DNA of 64,000 nucleotides from Aspidapion aeneum (Eukaryota > Arthropoda > Insecta > Coleoptera > Brentidae): NCBI GenBank assembly GCA_963576565.1, contig OY755038.1, positions 141,733,058 through 141,797,057 on the forward strand, written 5' to 3'. The notes beneath the pieces are model-generated. The model ran no database searches. It worked only from the letters and a program-made list of their open reading frames with translations, and was not told the origin of the DNA. The position numbers and the translations under genes are program-made. Positions 45,066 to 56,893 of this stretch are shown here, piece after piece; within the stretch, counting starts at the first letter, position 1, and the number at the start of each line of letters is the position of its first letter.

Positions 45066-45951
45066 ATTTTATTTTTCTAAATTAACTTAATTTACGGACG
45101 CCCCTAAATTGTTATAGATAAAAATTATCAAACGTGAAATTTAGTACCCGTGAATTTAAAAATCAAACAAGCTTCGTGGCTAATCGGGTACAAAGAAGTT
45201 TTTGTTTCTCTCATATTTTTCCGTGGGTAGCTTGAAAGCTTAACCACACGGACATCCAAGATCTAATGGACACCTAATAAGTGTTGACAGTTAACTGTTT
45301 CGTCCTTATGGGATTCCTCAGAACACTGCTTGATCAATGTGACACCCTTGCGCAGTTAATTAGACGGTTTTGTCTCTAATCTTATGTAAATAGTGAGAAA
45401 ACTCCCGCAAGAAGCGCCATCCACCGAGATACGACAGAAACTAGAACAACAGCAGGCGAAAATAAACTGCTATACATATCGATTACAAATAAAAAGAAAC
45501 AAACCACCCATGACCTACGACAGCTCTTCTGCCTTTCAGGCCAGATCAACGCTAATTACGTTTGTACCCTTTGTAGCCTTTATTACTACACGAGTTTTTT
45601 GAAATTTATTTGTTGCTTGTCACTTTTTAGAATTTTCCAGAACATTTCTAGACTTTCTAAATATTTTCAGACTTACCTACTATACAGTGACGTAGTTATC
45701 GTTGAGCAAACCGGGGTAGTGCCCGGGGCTTAGGCGTAAAAGGGGCCCCAGCGGCTCTAGTAATACCATCTTTTTTAAGCGGCAATAAATTTTTAACTTA
45801 AATGTTACAGAAAACTTGTTGTTAAACTAAATTTTAACTTAAAATCAACAAATTTTTGTTTAATTTTGTTCTCAAAATTTAATTAACTTTTATTAAAATG
45901 TTCGCCTGCGGCGCATTTAATTTTCGTTTGGTTCTTTATTTCAGAGTTCAG
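45066..45951. other. Foldback centre, left unique part
   Basis: No convincing gene. A 69-codon frame at 45393-45602 (EIRQKLEQQQAKINCYTYRL) resembles linker sequences of retroelement ORFs and could be a fragment, but I cannot place it. A CAGTGACGTAG motif at 45685 looks like a hAT-type terminus. Confidence 0.4.
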
Positions 45952-46922
45952 CAGTGGCGGCTCGACCTATGACGGGTGAAGCACTGCTTCACCTCTTTTT
46001 TTCAGACTAAATAAAATAATATAAGAATCTAAGGTAAGACAAGAAATTAAAAATTGGAGTCGCGCCGCATCTGCAAAACAGAACGAGCGGTTAGTTACCT
46101 TATTACCTATTAATTGATAAAAAGCCGTGTGCGTTCCCCGCCGCGGATTCTGTACTGTTGAATTCTATAGCGACATCGTCCTCTCTTTCCATATTTTGCA
46201 ATTGGCAGGCAACAAAACATATAGCTATGGAATTCTACAGTGCAGAGAATGCGGGCATAGCATACAGACAAGCATTGTTGAAGCGATTTTGTTTCTCGTT
46301 CGCCTGTGTCTACTCAATATGCCGCGGGGTGAAGGCTTTCGTTGGGTGCCATGACAATGTCGCATGCTTTCGCAGGGCAGCGATTCAGGGTGTTGAGCCT
46401 GCGTACATCATTTAAATATTTTCCGGTCACAGTAAACGGCTCGGTTAGGTCGCCTGGGTTTCTCGCTAATCTGTGTTCTGATTCGGTTTCTGTTTGAATT
46501 ATTTTGCATAATGTTCCCTGTGTACGATGCAGTGTGTGTTTTACTGGAGAAACCGTTTTTGAGGTGGAACGACGATGATAAGAAAGACATTTTGAACTCT
46601 GAAAAGCCGTCCCCTATATGAACGTATATAATCCGGTTAAGATTAAAGACAAAGTGTACATTCGACATTTTAAAGATGGATAGACTAATCGCCTCACATA
46701 CAAGGAGTAAAATTTAAATTACATTGCAGTTGCATCATCGTAAACCTACTACCGATATGATTTCGCTGATTTTACTGAATTTAGGTAAGTTCTTTATAGA
46801 ATAGGTATTTCATATATATATTATTAGCATATTATTATATTTTTAGTTTTTATATGTGTGTATAAACAATGGCGGCAGGGAAATCCTGTATCACCTATTG
46901 CGAACATCACGAGCCGCCACTT
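45952..46922. mobile_element. hAT-like TIR element in the foldback centre
   Basis: CAGTGGCGGCTCG at 45952 and CGAGCCGCCACTT ending at 46922 are inverted repeats of a kind common at hAT ends. Inside, + strand codons near 46550-46615 read RWNDDDKKDILNSEKPSP, similar in style to the start of hAT transposases, then stop. No clear target duplication. Its right two-thirds is duplicated at 48316-48955. Confidence 0.6.
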
Positions 46923-48315
46923 ATTAAAATAAAAATAAAAATGTTTTTGTTTTTACTGCCTACTTGGTCCCTCCCCTGCTAACATCCTGGATCCGCCACT
47001 GGAAATGTGTATTTTATATTCATAAGGTTTACAAAATAGCTTGCTTTAAAAAGCTAGCTTTAAAACACGTAGTGAAACGATGATGAAATGAATGAGTTTG
47101 CAAATTGAAAAACAAGAAAAAGATTTTATTTTGTAGGCTCTGTAATGAATCGCGAGTAACAAAACCGCGATGTAACAAAAGCGTCATGAAACAAAACCGC
47201 GAGTAACAAATGCGCGATTCACAAAACCGTGAATAACAAAAGCGCGAGTAACGAAAGCGCGGCAACAAAAGCGCGAGTAACAAAAGCGCGAATTTGTATA
47301 ACGGGCTATACGTTTATTTCCATAGTTCATAGGGCATGACTTCTATATCAAGGATCGGTTCAAAATGTAAATCGGAACCAAAAAGAATCGAACCGAACCG
47401 AGCTGAACGGAACCGAACCGAATTCGGTTCGGTTCAGTACTGTTCGGTTCGGATTCACACCCTCTAGGATCCCAAAAAAGAAGTCGGGCAAGTTTTTTTT
47501 TTGAAAAAATATGCTGGTTGGTTCAGTTCGGTTCGGTTCGGTTCGGTTCGTAATCACACCCTCTAGGAACCCAGGAAAGAATTCATGCGCTATTAACTAT
47601 GGAAATAAACGTATCGCTAGTTATTCACATTCGCGCTTTTGTTACTCACAGTTTTGTTACATAGCGCTTTTGTTACTCGCGGTTATGTTACTTGCGGTTT
47701 GATCACTCGCGCTTTTGTTACTCACGAATTTGTTACTCGCGGTTTTGTTATATCGCGCTTATGCCACATCGCGCTTTTGTTACTCGCGCTCTCATTACAG
47801 AGCCATTTTGTTATTATGGCAAAAGACAAATTTTTGTTGAAAAGCATTTCCAATACATTTTAAGACTTTTCCTAAACATGTTTTTAGACTTTTACAAAAT
47901 TTTCTCAGAGTGTTCCTGAATAGTTTTAGACTTTTCTAGAACATTTTCGGATTTTGCCAGAACTTTTCCAGACTTCTTTAAGACGTTTTGTATACATTTC
48001 CAGAACTTTACATGAAACGAAATCGAGGTTGAGTTCGCTTACCTAATTTTTGTTGACAAGTAAATTTTCAATTGATGTGTGTAAAAATTACGTTACGCTA
48101 GTTGCTGTACCGTATATTTTCTTTTTCAAAAACCATATATTTTTTTTTAATTGAATCCCCTGTATTTTATATTTTTTTCTGATAAGTCGTTTTATATAAA
48201 ATACAAAAGCGCGGTAACAATTTAAAAAAAAATATGTTTTTTGAAAAAACTCGAAAACGCTCTAATTTTTTTTTATTTGAGCACCAAAAATTCTACTAGT
48301 TTGCCAATTTTATTA
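46283..48315 (+). repeat. Tandem duplication unit 1 (2,033 bp)
   Basis: Directly followed by a near-identical copy at 48316. Only a few substitutions (near 46875, 46890 and 47460) and one 9-bp indel in a GGTTCGGTT repeat were seen. The open frames inside are repeated in the second copy and are not genes. Confidence 0.93.
47136..47804. mobile_element. 669-bp palindromic element, copy 1
   Basis: Ends GGCTCTGTAATGA and TCATTACAGAGCC are inverted repeats, flanked by ATTTTGTA (47128-47135) and ATTTTGTT (47805-47812), an 8-bp duplication with one mismatch. The arms consist of GCGAGTAACAAAA repeats on the left and their complement on the right, then TACGTTTATTTCCATAGTT arms, then GAACCGAACC / GGTTCGGTTC repeats at the centre. 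The whole folds into a long hairpin. No transposase. Confidence 0.8.
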
Positions 48316-50357
48316 GCGATTTTGTTTCTCGTTCGCCTGTGTCTACTCAATATGCCGCGGGGTGAAGGCTTTCGTTGGGTGCCATGACAATGTCGCATGC
48401 TTTCGCAGGGCAGCGATTCAGGGTGTTGAGCCTGCGTACATCATTTAAATATTTTCCGGTCACAGTAAACGGCTCGGTTAGGTCGCCTGGGTTTCTCGCT
48501 AATCTGTGTTCTGATTCGGTTTCTGTTTGAATTATTTTGCATAATGTTCCCTGTGTACGATGCAGTGTGTGTTTTACTGGAGAAACCGTTTTTGAGGTGG
48601 AACGACGATGATAAGAAAGACATTTTGAACTCTGAAAAGCCGTCCCCTATATGAACGTATATAATCCGGTTAAGATTAAAGACAAAGTGTACATTCGACA
48701 TTTTAAAGATGGATAGACTAATCGCCTCACATACAAGGAGTAAAATTTAAATTACATTGCAGTTGCATCATCGTAAACCTACTACCGATATGATTTCGCT
48801 GATTTTACTGAATTTAGGTAAGTTCTTTATAGAATAGGTATTTCATATATATATTATTAGCATATTATTATATTTTTAGTTTTTATATGTGTGTATAAAC
48901 AATGGCGGTAGGGAAATCCTGCATCACCTATTGCGAACATCACGAGCCGCCACTTATTAAAATAAAAATAAAAATGTTTTTGTTTTTACTGCCTACTTGG
49001 TCCCTCCCCTGCTAACATCCTGGATCCGCCACTGGAAATGTGTATTTTATATTCATAAGGTTTACAAAATAGCTTGCTTTAAAAAGCTAGCTTTAAAACA
49101 CGTAGTGAAACGATGATGAAATGAATGAGTTTGCAAATTGAAAAACAAGAAAAAGATTTTATTTTGTAGGCTCTGTAATGAATCGCGAGTAACAAAACCG
49201 CGATGTAACAAAAGCGTCATGAAACAAAACCGCGAGTAACAAATGCGCGATTCACAAAACCGTGAATAACAAAAGCGCGAGTAACGAAAGCGCGGCAACA
49301 AAAGCGCGAGTAACAAAAGCGCGAATTTGTATAACGGGCTATACGTTTATTTCCATAGTTCATAGGGCATGACTTCTATATCAAGGATCGGTTCAAAATG
49401 TAAATCGGAACCAAAAAGAATCGAACCGAACCGAGCTGAACGGAACCGAACCGAATTCGGTTCGGTTCAGTACTGTTCGGTTCGGATTCACACCCCCTAG
49501 GATCCCAAAAAAGAAGTCGGGCAAGTTTTTTTTTTGAAAAAATATGCTGGTTGGTTCGGTTGGTTCAGTTCGGTTCGGTTCGGTTCGGTTCGTAATCACA
49601 CCCTCTAGGAACCCAGGAAAGAATTCATGCGCTATTAACTATGGAAATAAACGTATCGCTAGTTATTCACATTCGCGCTTTTGTTACTCACAGTTTTGTT
49701 ACATAGCGCTTTTGTTACTCGCGGTTATGTTACTTGCGGTTTGATCACTCGCGCTTTTGTTACTCACGAATTTGTTACTCGCGGTTTTGTTATATCGCGC
49801 TTATGCCACATCGCGCTTTTGTTACTCGCGCTCTCATTACAGAGCCATTTTGTTATTATGGCAAAAGACAAATTTTTGTTGAAAAGCATTTCCAATACAT
49901 TTTAAGACTTTTCCTAAACATGTTTTTAGACTTTTACAAAATTTTCTCAGAGTGTTCCTGAATAGTTTTAGACTTTTCTAGAACATTTTCGGATTTTGCC
50001 AGAACTTTTCCAGACTTCTTTAAGACGTTTTGTATACATTTCCAGAACTTTACATGAAACGAAATCGAGGTTGAGTTCGCTTACCTAATTTTTGTTGACA
50101 AGTAAATTTTCAATTGATGTGTGTAAAAATTACGTTACGCTAGTTGCTGTACCGTATATTTTCTTTTTCAAAAACCATATATTTTTTTTTAATTGAATCC
50201 CCTGTATTTTATATTTTTTTCTGATAAGTCGTTTTATATAAAATACAAAAGCGCGGTAACAATTTAAAAAAAAATATGTTTTTTGAAAAAACTCGAAAAC
50301 GCTCTAATTTTTTTTTATTTGAGCACCAAAAATTCTACTAGTTTGCCAATTTATATA
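48316..50357 (+). repeat. Tandem duplication unit 2 (2,042 bp)
   Basis: Second copy of 46283-48315, ending at the GTTTGCCAATTT junction (about 50346-50357), where copy 1 instead runs into copy 2. Confidence 0.93.
49169..49846. mobile_element. 678-bp palindromic element, copy 2
   Basis: Same element as 47136-47804, carried by the tandem duplication; longer by one 9-bp GGTTCGGTT unit in the central repeat. Confidence 0.8.
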
Positions 50358-50532
50358 TTTTTTTATTTTTAATAGTAACATAGTCAGCAGTAGTGGACAC
50401 TTTACTTGGAACACCCTGTAGAGCAGGAAATTTAATTAAATTTGGTTTTTTCGTCGTTAAAAATGGTTGATTAGTTTCCGAGATATTTAAGTTTTTTAAA
50501 AGTACTGGAGCATAAGGAAGTAAGTAAGAATT
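50358..50532. other. Foldback centre, right unique part
   Basis: Short A/T-rich stretch between the duplication and the 10-bp repeat. Nothing recognised. Confidence 0.4.
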
Positions 50533-50672
50533 ACTTGGGAAATACTAGGAAATACCAGGAAATACTAGGAAATACCGGGAAGTACTTGGGAAATACCAGG
50601 AAGAACTGGGAAATACTAGGAAATAGCATTGAAATTAGAGGAAATACTGGGAAATACCTAAGGTATTTCCCT
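50533..50672 (+). repeat. 10-bp minisatellite GGAAATACTA
   Basis: About 13 imperfect copies of GGAAATACTA / GGAAATACCA / GGGAAATAC, ending in a small palindrome (GGGAAATACCTAAGGTATTT). Confidence 0.85.
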
Positions 50673-50689
50673 TTGGTGTACAGAAATCG

Positions 50690-53600
50690 GCGATCGAGCC
50701 ACCCCTCGACTTACCCTCGTATCTCAGCTCGACGATTTAAAATACTTGAAGCTGTGAGTGGACGTAATTCCTTACTGGTAGTGGGTCTTAGTCATGCCAA
50801 CGGAAATCGGGCACACCGCTGATTTTAGAAAATACAAATAAAATAAAATTTACAGTAATTTTTCAACTTACCCTCGTATCTCAGCTCGACGATCTAAAAT
50901 ACGTGAAGCTGTTAGTGGACGTAATTCCTTACTGCTAGTGGGTCTTAGCCATGCCAACGGAAATCGGGCACAGCACTGATTTTAGAAAATACAAATAAAA
51001 TAAAATTTATCGTCATTTTTCAACTTACCCTCGTATCTCAGCTCGACGATCTAAAATACGTGAAGCTGTTAGTGGACATAATTTCTTACTGATGGTGGGT
51101 CTTAGCCGTGCCAACGGAAATCGGCCACAGCACTGATTTTAGAAAATACAAATAAAATAAAATTTATCGTAATTTTTCAACTTACCCTCGTATCTCAGCT
51201 CGACGATCTAAAATACGTGAAGCTGTTAGTGGACATAATTCCTCACTAGTAGTGGGTCTTAGCCATGCCAACCGAAATCGGGCACAGAGCTGATTTTAAA
51301 AAATACAAATAAAATAAAATTTATCGTAATTTTTCAACTTACTCTCGTATCTCAGCTCGACGATCTAAAATACGTGAAGCTGTTAGTGGACATAATTCCT
51401 CACTAGCAGTGGGTCTTAGCCATGCCAACGGAAATCGGGCACACCGCTGATTTTAGAAAATACAAATAAAATAAAATTTATGGTAAATTTTCAACTTACC
51501 CTCGTATCTCAGCTCGACGATCTAAAATACGTGAAGCTGCTAGTGGACTTAATTCCTCACTAGTAGTGGGTCTTAGCCATGCAACGAAAATCGGGCACAG
51601 CGCTGATTTTAGAAATTACAAATAATATAAAATTTATCGTAATTATTCAACTTACCCTCGTATCTCAGCTCGACGATCTAAAATACGTGAAGCTGTTAGT
51701 GGACATAATTCCACACTAGTAGTGGGTCTTAGCCATGCCAACGGAAATCGGGCACACCGCTGATTTTAGAAAATACAAATAAAATAAAATGTATGGTAAT
51801 TTTTCAACTTACCCTCGTATCTCAGCTCGACGATCTAAAATAAGTGAAGCTGTTAGTGGACATAATTCCTTATTGATAGTGGGTCTTAGCTGTGCCAACG
51901 GAAATCGGGCACAGCACTGATTTTAGAAAATACAAATAAAATAAAATTTATGGAATTTCTCAACTTACCCTCGTATCTCAGCTCGACGATCTAAATGTGG
52001 ACATAATTCCTCACTAGTAGTGGGTCTTAGCCATGCCAACCGAAATCGGGCAGATCGCTGATTTTAGAAAATACAAATAATATAAAATTTATCGTAATTT
52101 TTCCACTTACCCTCGTATCTCAGCTCGACGATCTAAAATAAGTGAAGCTGTTAGTGGACATAATTCGTTATTGATAGTGGGTCTTAGTCATGCCAACGGA
52201 AATCGGGCACAGCGCTGATTTTAGAAAATACAAATAAAATAAAATTTATCGTAATTTTTCAACTTACCCTCGTATCTCAGCTCGACGATCTAAAATAGGT
52301 GAAGCTGTTAGTGGACGTAATTCCTTACTGAAAGTGGGTCTTAGCCATGCCAACGGAAATCGGGCACAGCACTGATTTTAGAAAATACAAATAAAATAAA
52401 ATTTATGGAAATTTTCAACTTACCCTCGTATCTCAGCTCGACGATCTAAATGTGGACACAATTCCTCACTAGTAGTGGGTCTTAGCCATGCCAACCGAAA
52501 TCGGGCACATCGCTGATTTTAGAAAATACAAATAATATAAAATTTATCGTAATTTTTCCACTTACCCTCGTATCTCAGCTCGACGATCTAAAATAAGTGA
52601 AGCTGTTAGTGGACATAATTCGCTATTGATAGTGGGTCTTAGCCGTGCCAACGGAAATCGGGCACAGCACTGATTTTAGAAAATACAAACAAAATAAAAT
52701 TTATCGTAATTTTTCAACTTACCCTCGTATCTCAGCTCGACTATCTAAAATACGTGAAGCTGTTAGTGGACATATGTCCTAACTGATAGTGGGTCTTAGT
52801 CATGCCAACGGAAATCGGGCACAGCGCTGATTTTAGAAAATACAAATAAAATAAAATTTATCGTAATTTTTCAACTTACCCTCGTATCTCAGCTCGACGA
52901 TCTAAAATACGTGAAGCTGTTAGTGGACGTAATTCCTTACTGAAAGTGGGTCTTAGCCATGCCAACGGAAATCGGGCACAGCACTGATTTTAGAAAATAC
53001 AAATAAAATAAAATTTATCGTCATTTTTCAACTTACCCTCGTATCTGAGCTCGACGATCTAAAATACGTGAAGCTGTTAGTGGACATAATTCCTTACTGA
53101 TAGTGGGTCTCAGCCATGCCAACGGAAATCGGGCACACCGCTGATTTTAGAAAATACAAATAAAATAAAATTTATGGTAATTTTTTTACTTACCCTCGTA
53201 TCTCAGCTCGACGATCTAAAATACGTGAAGCTGTTAGTGGACATAATTCCCTACTGATAGTGGGTCTTAGCTGTGCCAAAGGAAATCGGGCACAGTGCTG
53301 ATTTTAGAAAATACAAATAAAATAAAATTTATCGTAATTTTTCAACTTACCCTCGTATCTCAGCTCGACGATCTAAAATACGTGAAGCTGTTAGTGGACA
53401 TAATTCCTTACTGATAGTGGGTCTTAGCCATACCAACGGAAATTGGGCACAGCGCTGATTTTAGAAAATACAAATAATATAAAATTTATCGTAATTTTTC
53501 AACTTACCCTCGTATCTCAGCTCGACGATCTAAAATAAGTGAAGCTGTTAGTGGACATAATTCCTTATTGATAGTGAGTCTTAGCCGTGCCAACGGAAAT

Positions 53601-54759
53601 CGGGCACAGCGCTGATTTTAGAAAATACAAATAATATAAAATTTATCGTAATTTTTCAACTTACCCTCGTATCTCAGCTCGACGATCTAAAATACGTGAA
53701 GCTGTTAGTGGACAAAATTCCTTGCTGATAGTGGGTCTTAGCTATGCCAACGGAAATCGGGCACAGCGCTGATTTTAGAAAATACAAATAATATAAAATT
53801 TATCGTAATTTTTCAACTTACCCTCGTATGTCAGCTCGACGATCTAAAATAAGTGAAGCTGTTGATGGACATAATTCCTTATTGATAGTGCCTCTTAGCC
53901 GTGCCAACGGAAATCGGGCACAGCACTGATTTTAGAAAATACAAATAAAATAAAATTTATGGTAAATTTTCAACTTACCCTCGTATCTCATCTCGACGAT
54001 CTAAAATACGTAAAACTGTTAGTGGACATGATTCCTCACTAGTAGTGGGTCCTAGCTATGCCAACGGAAATCGGGCACAGCGCTGATTTTAGAAAATACA
54101 AATAAAATAAAATTTATCGTAATTTTTCAATTTACCCTCGTATCTCAGCTCGACACTCTAAAATACGTGAAGCTGTTAGTGGACATAATTCCTTACTGAT
54201 GGTGGGTCTTAGCCATGCCAACGGACATCGCTCACAGCGCTGATTTTAGAAAATACAAATAAAATAAAATTTATCGTAATTTTTCAACTAACCCTTGTAT
54301 CTCAGCTCGACGATTTAAAATACGTGAAGCTGTTAGTGGACATAATTCCTTACTGATAGTGTGTCTTAGCCATGCCAACGGATATCGGGCACAGCACTGA
54401 TTTTAGAAAATACAAATAAAATAAAATTTATCGTAATTTTTCAACTTACCCTCGTATCTCAGCTCGACGATCTAAAATACGTGTAGCTGTTAGTGGACAG
54501 AATTCCCTACTGATGGTGGGTCTTAGCCATGCCAACGGAAATCGGGCACAGCGCTGATTTTAGAAAATACAAATAAAATAAAATTTATCGTATTTTTTCA
54601 CCTTACCCCCGTATCTTAGCTGGATGTCCTAATATAGAGAAATGTGTTACTAAAAAAAATTCCATACTACTACTAGGTCACATTCACCTCAGCACCAATC
54701 GTACTCAACATTGATTTTAGACAATACGATTTATCTTCATTTTTTAACTTACCCTCGTA
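50690..54759 (-). repeat. Right satellite arm, about 26 units of 155 bp
   Basis: Same satellite as the left arm, in inverted orientation (TTACCCTCGTATCTCAGCTC, GCCAACGGAAATCGGGCAC). It has about nine more units than the left. Two units (near 51990 and 52450) share the same internal deletion (GATCTAAATGTGGACA), and the units around them are alike, showing that a block of several units was duplicated as a higher-order segment. Confidence 0.92.
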
Positions 54760-55084
54760 TCTTAGTTTAATGATTTAACTTACTCAACAGTGCATATAAT
54801 TTCCAGTTATGTCTGCACGTCTCAATTATATCACAACTATCTTATCAATCCAATGGTTGGGGCATTATTTTCCTATACAACCTTTTACTGGTGAATCTAT
54901 AAGTTTCTGACTCTCCCCCGTAACACCAGGATAGACAATTTCCATTTTTTAGTAATATCCGACTGCCTTAGCATCATAAAAAATTCTTATGTAGTTAAAA
55001 TATGAAAATAAGAATATACAGCAAAAACGAACTGGTCCACTGTAATTTAAATGAATCTGAATCTGATGCTAACTTCCACCACGT
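54760..55084 (-). repeat. Right outer TIR of the foldback element
   Basis: Reverse complement of 42074-42395 with few changes, ending TTCCACCACGT at 55084. Confidence 0.9.
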
Positions 55085-55093
55085 TACTTATGT
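55085..55093 (+). repeat. 9-bp target duplication of the foldback element, right copy
   Basis: TACTTATGT, identical to 42065-42073; LINE-2 coding continues directly with ATT GGA AAC. Confidence 0.92.
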
Positions 55094-55745
55094 ATTGGAA
55101 ACGAATCCAGTGAGTTAGAACTAGACAATGGACAAACAATATCTCCATGCAATGAGTATGTATACTTGGGTGTCACATTTGATAAGACAGGAACAGACTG
55201 TAAACAATTGGAAAAAAGAATAGTAAAAGCAAAAAAGGTTATTGGATGTCTTAACAGTATTTTATGGAGCAGAGAGATAAGAAAGAATGTAAAATTTAAC
55301 ATATATGAAACAATGATAAAAAGCACGCTGTTGTATGGAATAGAGACTTGTCGCGTAACAGGAAAATACAAAACAAAAATGGAAAGTGTCGAAATGGATG
55401 CAATAAGAAGATCAATGAGAATATCTAGATTAGATCACATAAGAAATGAGATCATAAAAGAAAGAATGGGAATCGAGGGAAGCATAACGGATGACATCAC
55501 TAAAAGGTAATTGATATGGTACGGCCATGTACAACGGATGAGCGACAAAAGATTACCAAAGCAGGTCCTAGAATGGCAACCAATAGGGCGCAGAAAAAGA
55601 GGGCGTCCTAAACTGGAATGGCAACAGTCAATCCAAAGATCAATGAGTCAAAAGAATCTGACAGAAGATGATTGTCAGGATCGAAGGAGGTGAAGAATAG
55701 GCGTCGGACAACGTAGAAAAACGTTCTAAACCGACATAGTAGTAG
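55094..55745 (+). pseudogene. LINE-2 RT C-terminal part and 3' end
   Basis: Continuation of LINE-2 after the foldback: NEYVYLGVTFDKTG, KVIGCLNSILWSREIRKN, STLLYGIETCRV, an in-frame TAA at 55508-55510, then MIWYGHVQRMSDKRLPKQVL and GRRKRGRPKLEWQQS. This matches the C-terminal part of LINE-1 domain by domain. The coding end is followed by about 45 bp and a TAGTAGTAG-type tail at 55736-55746. The 5' end of this piece abuts the 9-bp duplication in phase. Confidence 0.88.
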
Positions 55746-56730
55746 TACCTTAAGCAATGTAATATTTCAAGTTTGAGACAAATCGGTTAGTAAATAAGAA
55801 AATCCGCCATTTTGGATCCGCCATTTTGATTTTTTTAAGTTTGAGTAAAAAATTGTGTTAAATGACCTCAAGCAATGTAATATTTCAAGTTTGAGACAAA
55901 TCGGTTAGTAAATAAGAAAATCCGCGATTTTTGATCGGCCATTTTGATTTTTTTAAGTCTGAGTAAAAAAGTTTGAGACAAATCGGTTAGTAAATAAGAA
56001 AATCCGCCATTTTGATTTTTTTAAGTCTGAGTAAAAAATTTTGTTAAATGACCTCAAGCAATGTAATATTTCAAGTTTGAGACAAATCGGTTAGTAAATA
56101 AGAAAATCCGCCATTTTGGATCCGCCATTTTGATTTTTTTAAGTTTGAGTAAAAAATTGTGTTAAATGACCTCAAGCAATGTAATATTTCAAGTTTGAGA
56201 CAAATCGGTTAGTAAATAAAAAAATCCGCCATTTTGGATCGGCCATTTTGATTTTTTTAAGTCTGAGTAAAAAATTTTGTTAAATGACCTCAAGCAATGT
56301 AATATTTCAAGTTTGAGACAAATCGGTTAGTAAATAAGAAAATCCGCCATTTTGGATCCGCCATTTCGATTTTTTTAAGTTTGAGTAAAAAATTTTGTTA
56401 AATGACCTCAAGCAATGTAATATTTCAAGTTTGAGACAAATCGGTTAGTAAATAAGAAAATCCGCCATTTTGGATCCGCCATTTTGATTTTTTTAAGTTT
56501 GAGTAAAAAATTGTGTTAAATGACCTCAAGCAATGTAATATTTCAAGTTTGAGACAAATCGGTTAGTAAATAAAAAAATCCGCCATTTTGGATCGGCCAT
56601 TTTGATTTTTTTAAGTCTGAGTAAAAAATTTTGTTAAATGACCTCAAGCAATGTAATATTTCAAGTTTGAGACAAATCGGTTAGTAAATAAGAAAATCCG
56701 CCATTTTGAATCCGCCATTTTGATTTTTGG
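55746..56730. repeat. 118-bp minisatellite, right block
   Basis: About eight units of the repeat that ends at 39272. At the LINE-2 edges CCTCAAGCA (left) and CCTTAAGCA (right) look like a diverged target duplication, though both are part of the repeat itself. Pairs of units alternate GGATCC and GGATCG variants, suggesting a higher-order dimer. Confidence 0.88.
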
Positions 56731-56893
56731 ATCCGCCTTGTTGTAATAAAAAACGTTAATTGTAGTGTTACCAGGTTACCAAACACTACAACTACCAAGA
56801 TTCAACAGTCGACTTAATGGATTTAACTTTACTAAACAAAAACAAATATCAAAAAAATTATACAAATAATATCATAACAAAAACATTTCATGT
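56731..56893. other. Short spacer after the minisatellite
   Basis: A/T-rich, contains a small inverted GTAGTGTT...AACACTAC around 56762-56797. No gene. Confidence 0.4.

Larger units (their letters stand above)
42074..55084. mobile_element. 13-kb foldback element with satellite-built inverted arms
   Basis: The termini are inverted repeats: ACGTGGTGGAGGTAAGCATC at the left, and ACGTGGTGGAAGTTAGCATC read inward from the right end. A perfect 9-bp target duplication flanks it inside LINE-2 coding sequence. Each arm has about 300 bp of unique sequence followed by a long array of a 155-bp satellite, inverted between arms. The centre (45069-50690) has no transposase ORF. Long TIRs of tandem repeats plus 9-bp duplications are characteristic of Foldback/FB-NOF and Rehavkus-like elements of the MuDR superfamily, so it is best seen as a very large non-autonomous member; the superfamily is inferred. 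Confidence 0.9.

Noticed and set aside
46127..46415. Overlapping 75- and 85-aa ORFs in the foldback centre
   Set aside because: Overlapping frames within a decayed hAT-like element without motif support.
47029..49961. Paired ORFs with RFCYSRFCYSRF-type repeats and paired 86-aa ORFs on the minus strand
   Set aside because: They arise from the GCGAGTAACAAAA repeat and from the 2-kb tandem duplication; the composition follows DNA periodicity, not a protein.
42396..54759. CRISPR-like or regulatory array in the 155-bp repeats
   Set aside because: Units are contiguous satellite without unique spacers, in eukaryotic DNA, and form the arms of a foldback element.
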